From positions 1 to 27,867 of IMG/VR virus record IMGVR_UViG_3300021083_000095: DNA of 27,867 nt; one strand, written 5' to 3'. Positions 20,747-27,867 of the stretch are shown piece after piece. How positions within the stretch are numbered: position 1 is the first letter of the stretch; every line of letters begins with the position of its first letter. Source of the DNA: a virus. The notes under the pieces are model-generated. The model saw nothing but the letters and a program-made list of their open reading frames with translations. It did no database searches and had not been told where the DNA came from. Both the position numbers and the translations under genes were made by a program.

Positions 20747-21502
20747 GTGACAACTGCACTTGACATGATGCAGGCAAGCTTGGAGCAGATTCAGGTCTAC
20801 GCTCCAGGCGTTACCATTGGCGCCGCCGACAGCTCGCGAATGCTGTGGATTTTGAATAACATGCTCGACCAGTGGTCTAACCAATCGCTGACTTGCTATG
20901 CCAATATCGAGCAAAGTTTTACGTTGGTTCCGGGGCAGAGCGCGTACACTATTGGCACATCTGGCGGCGCGAACATCGTATTGACGCGCCCGCTCAAGAT
21001 CAATACCGGTATGGGTGCCGCGTACTTGATGGACGAGAACCAAAACCGCTATCCAATCAACGTCATTGAACAAGATCAATGGAATACCATTGGTCTATTG
21101 ACTACGCAGTCGAACTTACCCGATACGTTGTTTTACGATGCGCAGTTCCCGCTCGGCATCATCAACATTTTCCCGCAGCCTGATATTGCATACACGGTCT
21201 ATTTCGATTCCAGGCTTCAACTTGTCGATTTGGTCAACACATCATCCGTGTTCAGCCTGCCTCCAGGATATCTCGAAGCCATACAAAATAACCTCAGCGT
21301 TCGTGCGTGGCAGTTCTACAAGAAGGCTCCTTTGTCACAAGCTAATCCGGATCTCATTGAGATGGCAAGAACCACGCTGGGCGATGTCAAGCGCAATAAC
21401 ATGCGAAACAGTCCAGTCGTATATGACGGCGCCGTAGTGTCGCGCGCCGCATCGAGCTATAACATCTACTCCGACACTCAGGGCAGCAGGGGCAACTCGT
21501 GA
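20747..21502 (+). CDS. P22 gp4-like tail accessory / DNA-stabilisation protein
   Basis: The 251-residue protein resembles the P22 gp4 group of head-completion proteins: MMQASLEQIQVYAPGVTIGA, then DSSRMLWILNNMLDQWSNQS, the classic start, then a Gly-rich 'TIGTSGGANI' and FPLGIINIFPQPDIAYTVYF, and a helical LPPGYLEAIQNNLSVRAWQF. P22 gp4 (166 residues) closes the portal after packaging and carries a peptidoglycan hydrolase activity. The start is GTG at 20747; ATG at 20765 is an alternative. The gene order gp4-like then gp10-like repeats P22. Confidence 0.8.
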   Translation: MTTALDMMQASLEQIQVYAPGVTIGAADSSRMLWILNNMLDQWSNQSLTCYANIEQSFTLVPGQSAYTIGTSGGANIVLTRPLKINTGMGAAYLMDENQNRYPINVIEQDQWNTIGLLTTQSNLPDTLFYDAQFPLGIINIFPQPDIAYTVYFDSRLQLVDLVNTSSVFSLPPGYLEAIQNNLSVRAWQFYKKAPLSQANPDLIEMARTTLGDVKRNNMRNSPVVYDGAVVSRAASSYNIYSDTQGSRGNS

Positions 21503-22971
21503 ACAGCCCTATATTCGAGTCGTTTTTTCAGAACAGGGCAAAATCTGGAAACAATGATCTCTGCATCAATCTGTACGCGGAACATACTGACGGAGCGAAA
21601 GGACCGGAAATCGGTCTGCTTATTGACCGTGGCGGTTTGGTTCTGCTTACGACAGTTGGCACTGGCCCTATACGCGGCGAGTACGTCGCGAATGACGGAA
21701 ATCTGTACCTTGTAAGCGGAAATGGATTCTATCAGGTAACGTCGTCCTATTCAGCAACGCTATTGGGATATGTGGCATCGTCATCCGGTCCGGTGAGCAT
21801 GATCGACAGCCCAACGCAAGTATTGGTTGTTGATGGAATGGGTGGCTGGTGTTATGAATTAGGAACTGAATCGTACACTCAGGTCATTCCCAACTCGACA
21901 ACAAGCGATACAGGCCCGAACGTGGCGGTTTATCAGGATGGATTCGGGATAGTCAATAGCGCGAACTCGAATATCATCTACCAGTCGAATTACAATGATC
22001 TGTCAACGTTCGCAACATTGAACGGTCCAGGATTGGGTTCCACAGCAAACGATGCGTATATACAGCAGAATCCACAGAACGTGGTGACTATGTACGATCT
22101 CAAGGAGGAAGTGTGGATCTTCAAGCAAAAAAGTATAGAGGTCTGGATCAATGAAGGAAACCCTGGATTCGCATTTCAGCAGTTGCAGGGCGTTTCGATA
22201 CCGATCGGGTGCTGTGCGCCGGCATCGGTGTGCAAATTAGGGTCAAGCCTGGTATGGATGGGTTCGGATGAACAGGGTGACGGCGTTGTTTATATGTCCA
22301 ATGGCTACAACGCCGTTCCAATAAGCACACACTCCCTGTCAGCGATTTTCCAGTCGGGAAATTTTGTTTTGTCTGACGCCATCGCGTATTCGTACCAACG
22401 CGACATGCACTATTTTTACGTGCTGACATTCCCGACACAAAACATCACCTATGTCTACGACCTGTCAACAAAAAAATGGCACCAGCGCGCGTCTTTCTTA
22501 AACGGACAATTCAATAGGGAGTTACCGAACTGCCATGCACTTTTCAATAGTCAGAATGTGGTTGGAGACTATCAAAATGGTAATCTTTATGCTTTGGTTG
22601 ACGGTGTATATACAGACAATGGCGCTCCTAGAAAGTGGCTAAGGACGTGGGACGCACTTCCGCCTGAGGCACCTGAAAACATTCCAATGTCGTGGAACTC
22701 GCTGCAAGTCTTCATGCAAACCGGTATCAATGTGCCATCTGGGACAAATCCGCAGGTTATGCTTCGCTGGTCTGATGACGGCGGATACACATGGACCGGA
22801 TACTTTCAAATGTCAGCCGGCCAAATCGGACAAACCGCATGGCGCGTCATTCAGAATAGGTTAGGATCTACAAAAATCGGAACCGGCCTTGATCGGGTGT
22901 GGGAGATATCCGGAACTGATCCGATTCCGGTACAGATTACTTCGGCATCTGCCGATGGCGGTCCGTCATGA
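21499..22971 (+). CDS. P22 gp10-like packaged-DNA stabilisation protein
   Basis: The 490-residue protein matches the gp10 family by opening with FESFFQNRAKSGNNDLCINL and YAEHTDGAKGPEIGLLIDRG and by a beta-rich propeller-like body with repeated short Gly/Ser turns. Near the end it has QVMLRWSDDGGYTWTGYFQM, typical of the family. P22 gp10 is 472 residues and forms the tail hub that binds the tail needle and tailspikes. GTG start overlaps the gp4-like stop (GTGA). The assignment is strong by sequence and order. Confidence 0.85.
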   Translation: MNSPIFESFFQNRAKSGNNDLCINLYAEHTDGAKGPEIGLLIDRGGLVLLTTVGTGPIRGEYVANDGNLYLVSGNGFYQVTSSYSATLLGYVASSSGPVSMIDSPTQVLVVDGMGGWCYELGTESYTQVIPNSTTSDTGPNVAVYQDGFGIVNSANSNIIYQSNYNDLSTFATLNGPGLGSTANDAYIQQNPQNVVTMYDLKEEVWIFKQKSIEVWINEGNPGFAFQQLQGVSIPIGCCAPASVCKLGSSLVWMGSDEQGDGVVYMSNGYNAVPISTHSLSAIFQSGNFVLSDAIAYSYQRDMHYFYVLTFPTQNITYVYDLSTKKWHQRASFLNGQFNRELPNCHALFNSQNVVGDYQNGNLYALVDGVYTDNGAPRKWLRTWDALPPEAPENIPMSWNSLQVFMQTGINVPSGTNPQVMLRWSDDGGYTWTGYFQMSAGQIGQTAWRVIQNRLGSTKIGTGLDRVWEISGTDPIPVQITSASADGGPS

Positions 22972-23879
22972 CACAAACTATCCGATTAAACGTCTCGACG
23001 CCGTTTCTACAAGACGTTCCGAATAGTCTTATCTCAAAGGACTGGTATCGATTTTTGCGACAAATCGTTGTGATATTGGGTAACGGTAGCGATGTCGTGG
23101 ATTTGGGAGACTTTGAAGAGGAAGTTTATACGGAACGCGCACCGGTAGATTATAGCGGTAGCATTCAATCACTTTCAGACAGCATCAATCTGCTTAGGGC
23201 GGCGCAAAGTATCAATGCGCAATTGTCGGCAAGAGTTTCGTTATTAGAGTCTCAATTATCAATCCAATCCAAGACCGCGAGTTCTGCAAATACGCTGGCA
23301 ATTTCTGACAACGCGACCTATGCTGGTTCCTCCTACCCGATATGGGCCAAGGGTAAAGGAAACCAGATTGGATACACAACCGAGGGGAAATTTTTCTTTA
23401 ATCCATCCACGGGGACATTAACATCGACTCAATTTTCTGTGGGAGGCGGCAGTGCGGCGATTGTCTCCAATGGAATGTTTGGGGTTCCTGGCACAAGCCT
23501 GAACTTCGCCATAGCTGGAACTCAATATGTTAGCTTTACGTCTGGCGGAGTTTATTCTTCGGCATTCAACAATGTCACTGTGACCGAACCAGCGACAGCA
23601 AGCACATTTACTTTGGTCGATGGCAAGACATTCACCGTGGACAATACGATTACCTTGACGGCCACTGACGGGGCCACGCTGGCCATAGGAACAGGAGGAA
23701 CACTTGGGAGTGCGGCATATACTGCATCAAGCGCTTATGTCCCTTCTGAGACTCCTGTGGCATCAGGAGGTGCAGCGACAGCAGCGGGCGCACTCTATTC
23801 ACAAACGCAAGTACAGAGTATAGTTACGCTAGCAAACAACATTCTCACTGCCTTGCAAGGCAATGGCGTTATGACCTAA
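22968..23879 (+). CDS. Tail needle or tail fibre-like protein
   Basis: A 303-residue protein in the slot of the P22 tail needle gene gp26. Residues 1-45 include PFLQDVPNSLISKDWYRFLR, an attachment-like segment seen at the start of phage fibre proteins. Residues about 60-95 form a coiled coil (INLLRAAQSINAQLSARVSL). The middle is Gly/Ser/Thr/Ala-rich beta, with low-complexity, fibre-type repeats such as TLAIGTGGTLGSAAY. The end, YSQTQVQSIVTLANNILTAL then QGNGVMT, is common in fibres. It probably forms a trimer at the tail tip, or is a host-binding fibre. Confidence 0.65.
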   Translation: MTQTIRLNVSTPFLQDVPNSLISKDWYRFLRQIVVILGNGSDVVDLGDFEEEVYTERAPVDYSGSIQSLSDSINLLRAAQSINAQLSARVSLLESQLSIQSKTASSANTLAISDNATYAGSSYPIWAKGKGNQIGYTTEGKFFFNPSTGTLTSTQFSVGGGSAAIVSNGMFGVPGTSLNFAIAGTQYVSFTSGGVYSSAFNNVTVTEPATASTFTLVDGKTFTVDNTITLTATDGATLAIGTGGTLGSAAYTASSAYVPSETPVASGGAATAAGALYSQTQVQSIVTLANNILTALQGNGVMT

Positions 23880-23926
23880 AAATTACGGACAGCCGGGATG
23901 GCTGACCAGTCCTACAAGGGAAAGAT

Positions 23927-24268
23927 ATGGCTCTTCAATTCTTGAAGATGTTTCAACCTGTTCAGCTAGGAACATCGGCGGCGGCGATTTATACAGTTCC
24001 GACATCGCCGACTACCACGTTATTGCAAAATGGCCGGGTACAGTTGACCAATACAACCAGTAGTTCGGCTACGGCAACGCTATATGCAGTCCCCGCTGCT
24101 GGAGCGGATTCCGCTACAAACGAATTTTTCCCAGGTCAAAGCATCGGCCCGAATAGTTTCGTACAGGTTGACGTTCCTCAACTTGCGGCCGGCGATGCGA
24201 TATGGGCTTCTGCTGGCACCGCGTCAGCGATCAACATTCAAGCAATCAGTGGAGTTTTGCAATCGTGA
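23927..24268 (+). CDS. Small beta-rich structural protein
   Basis: A 113-residue protein, MALQFLKMFQPVQLGTSAAA followed by alternating strands with many Thr, Ser and Ala, and the segment FFPGQSIGPNSFVQVDVPQL. This composition fits a small capsid or tail-attachment protein. A ribosome-binding site (AAGGGAAAG) lies upstream. It overlaps the next gene (GTGA). A five-base-pair hairpin at 23890-23904 lies in the gap before it. No family is firmly recognised. Confidence 0.6.
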   Translation: MALQFLKMFQPVQLGTSAAAIYTVPTSPTTTLLQNGRVQLTNTTSSSATATLYAVPAAGADSATNEFFPGQSIGPNSFVQVDVPQLAAGDAIWASAGTASAINIQAISGVLQS

Positions 24269-24759
24269 TCGACTTTATGGTCATCGCCGCCCCTCGCTCC
24301 GCTACCGCATGGTGTGCGAACTGGCTGACCACAGATGATAGTTTGTGCCTGCACTGCCTGAGCGCCGAAAAGCACTATACTGCGTGGGATGAAATTACTG
24401 GCGAAAACGGGAAAATGATAGGTGTTTCAGACACATTTATCGGGCGTTTCCCGAGTTGGCTTAACTCGCACTCGTCCAGAAAAGTCATCGTGCATCGCGA
24501 CGTTCGAGACATATCAAAATCTCTCGATATGGACGTTTCATCGATCGATTTTGGACTTGACAAAATAAAAGGAATGCACGTTCAGTATTCCGATCTATTT
24601 GACTCGCCACAACCAATTTACGAATACCTTTTGCAAAAAGTATTCGACAAGCACCGCCATGATCTGCTTCGGTCATTGCAGGTCAACGTCATGGCAGAAA
24701 AAATCAAGATCGACAAGTCTGCGTTTTACCGGTTAATCGGGGAGTTAAGTCATGCATGA
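24265..24759 (+). CDS. Sulfotransferase-like P-loop protein
   Basis: With the GTG start at 24265, 164 residues. MIDFMVIAAPRSATAWCANW contains APRSATAW, which fits the 5'-phosphosulfate-binding loop of sulfotransferases (usually PxSGTTW). Later VIVHRDVRDISKSLDMD fits the 3'-phosphate-binding segment (RDVRDxxxS). The domain is shorter than typical enzymes and lacks much of the C-terminal half, so it may be a minimal or altered member. The alternative start ATG is 24277. Transfer of sulfate from PAPS to a glycan or protein is inferred from family only. A kinase-like use of the same loop is possible. Confidence 0.65.
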   Translation: MIDFMVIAAPRSATAWCANWLTTDDSLCLHCLSAEKHYTAWDEITGENGKMIGVSDTFIGRFPSWLNSHSSRKVIVHRDVRDISKSLDMDVSSIDFGLDKIKGMHVQYSDLFDSPQPIYEYLLQKVFDKHRHDLLRSLQVNVMAEKIKIDKSAFYRLIGELSHA

Positions 24760-25204
24760 AATTACTTATATTGACGGAATAGTTAGCAAGGAGCGCATGC
24801 ACCAATTTCAAGAATTTGGCGCGACATTGCCGCAACTTGAATTGCCGACAGAGCATTATTTTTCCGGCGGGATGTATTGCAGGAAAATGCGACTGCCGGC
24901 TGGTACTTACATCGTCGGAAAAGAACACAAGCATGCGCATTTTTTCATTTTGTGCAGCGGGGAAATGATCGTATGGACATCTGACACGGATAGAAGGACT
25001 TTGTTCGGCGGGGATGTGGTCGAAGCCAATGAGGGGGTAAAGCGAATTATTTTGACGGTCACCGAGTGCGTCGGGATTAACGTTCACAAGACAGATAAGA
25101 CGGATTTAGAAGAAATCGAAAAAGAGTTGATAGAGATTGATGATACCGCATTGTTCGATTACGCCAACCGCCTAAAGTCAAAATATATTGGAATGGAGAA
25201 ATAA
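24752..25204 (+). CDS. Cupin-domain protein
   Basis: A 150-residue protein overlapping the sulfotransferase-like stop by eight bases. Residues about 36-112 form a cupin: HYFSGGMYCRKMRLPAGT, then IVGKEHKHAHFFILCSGEM, with H59, H61 and H63 as likely metal ligands, and later GVKRIILTVTECVGINVHK. Such single-domain cupins are seen in phage tail regions and may act as small-molecule enzymes or binding proteins. The C-terminus is acidic and helical. Overlap with its neighbour suggests joint function. Substrate unknown. Confidence 0.75.
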   Translation: MHEITYIDGIVSKERMHQFQEFGATLPQLELPTEHYFSGGMYCRKMRLPAGTYIVGKEHKHAHFFILCSGEMIVWTSDTDRRTLFGGDVVEANEGVKRIILTVTECVGINVHKTDKTDLEEIEKELIEIDDTALFDYANRLKSKYIGMEK

Positions 25205-25205
25205 G

Positions 25206-26015
25206 ATGTTTCTGGCGATCATAGGAGCGGCTGGGTCTATAGCCGGCGGATTAATTTCTGCCAATGGCGCCCAAAGTGCCGCGCAGACGCAAGCGAATGC
25301 CGCAAATCAGGCGTCGCAAGTGCAGCAGAACATGTTCAACACGACACAGCAAAACGCCGCGCCGTGGATACAAGCTGGACAGGGTGCTCTTTCGCAATTG
25401 ACTGCTGGAACACAACCTGGCGGCGCTTTGACGCAACAGGCATACACACCATTTACTACGCAGCAGTTCCAGCAAGATCCAGGCTATCAATTCCAGTTGC
25501 AGCAAGGTGAAAATGCTTTGACCAATGGTGCGTCAATCAGCGGTGGCATGAACAGCAATAACCTGAAAGGGTTGATAGGCTATTCGCAGGGGTTAGCGAA
25601 CACGGATTATCAAACCGCACTCGGTAACTACATGAACCAATACCAACTTGGCAATCAGGCCGCGCAGCAGAACTTTACTAACTTGTCGAACCTTTCGCAG
25701 ACTGGAGCGAATGCTGGGCAAGGTCTTGGATCACAAAGCGCGAATGTCGGAAGCACGATTGGACAGAATATTATTGGCGCCGGAAATGCTCAGGCATCAG
25801 GAACGGTTGGTGCTGCAAACGCAGCGCAAAGCGGGATTAATGGGGCATACAATAGCTATCTGCAAAGCCAATACTTGAATAATTATCAGAATGGCGCTGG
25901 CATTGGTAACACATGGTCGAATGCTGTTCAAAACGGGTATGGATCGGCATTGTCGCCGTGGTATTCTCCGCAGCCGACAGGCGACGCGAGCGGCAGTTAT
26001 TGGGGGATTGAATAA
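25206..26015 (+). CDS. Ejection protein, P22 gp7-like position and composition
   Basis: A 269-residue protein, extremely rich in Gln, Asn, Gly, Ala and Ser. The N-terminus MFLAIIGAAGSIAGGLISAN is a hydrophobic Gly-rich helix like that of phage DNA-transfer proteins. The rest consists of short Gln/Asn-rich repeats (NAANQASQVQQNMFNTTQQN). It stands where P22 has gp7 (229 residues), just before two larger ejection genes. Such proteins leave the virion with DNA and form a channel across the envelope. Assigned by position, start and composition, not by a clear motif. Confidence 0.65.
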   Translation: MFLAIIGAAGSIAGGLISANGAQSAAQTQANAANQASQVQQNMFNTTQQNAAPWIQAGQGALSQLTAGTQPGGALTQQAYTPFTTQQFQQDPGYQFQLQQGENALTNGASISGGMNSNNLKGLIGYSQGLANTDYQTALGNYMNQYQLGNQAAQQNFTNLSNLSQTGANAGQGLGSQSANVGSTIGQNIIGAGNAQASGTVGAANAAQSGINGAYNSYLQSQYLNNYQNGAGIGNTWSNAVQNGYGSALSPWYSPQPTGDASGSYWGIE

Positions 26016-27541
26016 TGTCAGAAGTCAACGCGTCAATCCCACTCAGCGCGGGACAAGGCGTAACGCCGATAATGTCGCCATTTCAGGCGGCACAAGGTGC
26101 GATGACGTTGCAACAATTGATGCAGCAGTCACAACTCGGCCAGCAGAAATTGCAACAGAATCAATCGAACCTTGCTTTGCAGGCGAACCTCGCTCGGCTC
26201 GCCGGAACTCCCGGCATGATCGACCCCGAAACACGCTTGCCATCGCCGCAAATGATCGGCGAAATCATGAAAATAAATCCCGATGCAGGAGAAAAGTTGA
26301 ATCAAATTCGATTGCAAGGTTTATCGACCAAGGCAGAAGCAGATTTGCGAAAGTCAGAAACCGCGCAAAAGTCAAACGCCTTGAAGCAGCAGACCATGCT
26401 CGATATCCGGGAGGAAACGCTATCGCAGTATGAGGAAGATATAAAAAACGGAATCGACCCAAAAGCTGCGCTGAATAACTACATGACGCACCAAGGAGAG
26501 TTGATAAAAAAAGCTAAGGAAACCGGATCGGGCGGAATCACCAGTAATGACAATATCCCTCTGCTAGATCCTGTGGCGGCGAGAACGAAGGTCCTTGGTT
26601 ACAAGGGTGCGCAGGATGAAGAAAACAAGAAAAAAGCGCAAGAGACAGCAGATTCCACGCCGATCATGAAAGAGGCTGCGGCATTGTATGGAAAAGATTC
26701 ACAGCAGTACCGAGATCTTTTGAAAAAGGACTTGGAGCAGAAAACATCCGGTGACGACAGCAAGAAAGCGCCATCTGGATTCAGATACATGGCAGATGGC
26801 AATCTTGAGTTCATTCCCGGCGGGCCTGCCGATCCGGCAAAAAAAGAAGGCAAGCTCGGTGCGCGAGAATCTGTTTTCATCAATCGCACGATGCTATCGG
26901 CGAACGAAGCGGCCAAGGATCTGGAAAATGTCGTCAAGCTTCCGCTTGCTTCAAGCACAGGCTGGATGGGGGGGCGCCAGCAAAGCACGTCTATTTTCGG
27001 TGCCACCAAGGAAGTTCTGGCAAATAAATTGACGCCGCAGGAAGTGCAGAGTTATAACACGCTATCGGCCGGATTCCAGAGGTCATTAGCTGCTATCGAG
27101 GCCGCTGGCCTGGCACCGTCCGGAACTTTGTCACATCAAATGGATTCGGTTATCTTCAAAGAGGGCGATACGAATCTTACGAAGCTGCAAAAGCTCGCGC
27201 AGACGCGCCAAATCATTGAAGCCGGCCTTGAGACCACGCTTGCCAATCCACGCCTTCCCGATGCCGGTCGAGACCATATCGACAGCATATTGAAATCGAT
27301 CAAGAAATCCGTCCCGTTTTCGCAGTCAGATTTGATCGACTTGGAAAACAGACAAAGCGAAAATCCTGACGTGACATTGCAGGATGTCATAAAGGAAAAA
27401 GCGAAGGCTATCGAAAAGGAAAAACCGGCTGTGAAGTCCCTACAAGGTAACGACGCAGCGAACAAGATCAAAGCCGACTACCAATCCGGAAAACTCACAC
27501 GCGATCAAGCCAAGGCTGAACTTGCCAAATTGAGTCAATAA
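26015..27541 (+). CDS. Ejection protein, P22 gp20-like position
   Basis: A 508-residue protein with start sharing the previous stop (TAATG) and stop sharing the next start. It is long, charged and helical. Gln-rich repeats open it (LQQLMQQSQLGQQKLQQNQS), a coiled coil lies at about 100-150, and a KxxG-containing C-terminal part from about 280 ends in a Lys/Ala-rich helix. It has no catalytic motif I recognise. Its slot between the gp7-like and lytic protein genes and similar length (P22 gp20 is 471) suggest an internal ejection protein. Confidence 0.6.
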   Translation: MSEVNASIPLSAGQGVTPIMSPFQAAQGAMTLQQLMQQSQLGQQKLQQNQSNLALQANLARLAGTPGMIDPETRLPSPQMIGEIMKINPDAGEKLNQIRLQGLSTKAEADLRKSETAQKSNALKQQTMLDIREETLSQYEEDIKNGIDPKAALNNYMTHQGELIKKAKETGSGGITSNDNIPLLDPVAARTKVLGYKGAQDEENKKKAQETADSTPIMKEAAALYGKDSQQYRDLLKKDLEQKTSGDDSKKAPSGFRYMADGNLEFIPGGPADPAKKEGKLGARESVFINRTMLSANEAAKDLENVVKLPLASSTGWMGGRQQSTSIFGATKEVLANKLTPQEVQSYNTLSAGFQRSLAAIEAAGLAPSGTLSHQMDSVIFKEGDTNLTKLQKLAQTRQIIEAGLETTLANPRLPDAGRDHIDSILKSIKKSVPFSQSDLIDLENRQSENPDVTLQDVIKEKAKAIEKEKPAVKSLQGNDAANKIKADYQSGKLTRDQAKAELAKLSQ

Positions 27542-27867
27542 TGGACGATATAGATTCATTCCTTGGAACCGCCAACCCGGAGGACTTCGCGAAAGTCTAC
27601 GGCCCTGCAGCAGCTCGTGCCGGGGAAAAGATTGGCGTCGATCCAAAGATCATCCTTGCGCAATGGGGGCATGAGACAGGATGGGGGAAGTCTATCATTC
27701 CCGGCACAAACAACCTCGGCAACATCAAAGACACGTCCGGTAGCGGAGTATCGGCAAAGGATAATGCAACGGGTTCGGCCGATAAATACCAGAAATTCAA
27801 GACGCCTGACGATTTTGCCGACCACTATGCGGACCTGGTGAATAGAAAATATCCATATGCAAAAGAT
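27541..27867 (+). CDS. Peptidoglycan-degrading ejection protein, N-terminal part (cut by window end)
   Basis: The frame has 109 codons and runs off the right edge without a stop. It starts with TAATG overlap. Residues 32-62 hold a glucosaminidase/lysozyme-like core of the FlgJ type: VDPKIILAQWGHETGWGKS with E45 as the likely catalytic acid, then NNLGNIKDT. Placement after gp7-like and gp20-like genes matches P22 gp16, the third ejection protein. A lytic domain at the N-terminus would open the cell wall during DNA entry. What follows the domain cannot be seen here. Confidence 0.75.
   Translation, partial: MDDIDSFLGTANPEDFAKVYGPAAARAGEKIGVDPKIILAQWGHETGWGKSIIPGTNNLGNIKDTSGSGVSAKDNATGSADKYQKFKTPDDFADHYADLVNRKYPYAKD

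Noticed and set aside
23890-23904. Hairpin CAGCC-GGGAT-GGCTG as a terminator
   Set aside because: No T-run follows and the stem is only five base pairs.
1-27867. CRISPR arrays, insertion sequences, attachment sites
   Set aside because: No regularly spaced repeats, transposase gene or integrase with a duplicated core was seen on either strand.

Overview
This window is part of a tailed-phage genome or prophage whose virion genes follow the P22 (short-tailed, podovirus) plan. After a replication and accessory region, the rightward genes run terminase small subunit, terminase large subunit, P22-type portal, scaffold, P22-type coat, gp4-like and gp10-like DNA-stabilisation proteins, a needle or fibre-like protein, and three ejection-protein genes in the order of P22 gp7, gp20 and gp16. 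The moderate base composition, lambda-style NinG and P-like genes and the style of the small genes suggest a proteobacterial host, perhaps a betaproteobacterium. The host is an inference. No integrase, lysis gene, tRNA or CRISPR array is visible.

Layout. Positions 1-5703 are a dense rightward operon with overlapping starts and stops. It holds the C-terminal part of a cytosine-C5 DNA methyltransferase, NinG, a zinc-finger protein, a DUF1376 protein that carries a candidate replication origin inside its gene, a lambda P-like helicase loader, a small RNA ligase, a GroES-like co-chaperonin with an inserted segment, and a second winged-helix replication-like protein. Positions 5726-6299 are a self-contained unit: sigma70-like promoter, a 53-residue basic protein, about 300 bases of nested inverted repeats that look like a structured RNA, and a bidirectional terminator. 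Positions 6312-7865 are a leftward cassette of five small genes including an Xre-type regulator. It has two good leftward promoters, one with a perfect palindrome between its -35 and -10, and a facing rightward promoter. A 45-bp element covering the regulator's start region is duplicated within the cassette. From 7981 to the end the genes run rightward again and build the virion.

The virion region carries unusual cargo. Glycosyltransferase-like and SAM-methyltransferase-like genes follow the decoration-protein gene. Sulfotransferase-like and cupin genes lie between the tail and ejection genes. Together they suggest chemical modification of a glycan or surface structure, but the target is unknown. 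Upstream of the portal, the remains of an adenine/cytosine-N DNA methyltransferase lie on the opposite strand, cut short at the end of a ribbon-helix-helix gene, and mark a recombination scar.

The strongest candidates for something undescribed are the structured RNA unit (5961-6260), the palindrome-plus-iteron origin inside the DUF1376 gene (2375-2455), the two-frame coding in the methyltransferase tail (1-681), and the small regulatory switch at 7176-7238.
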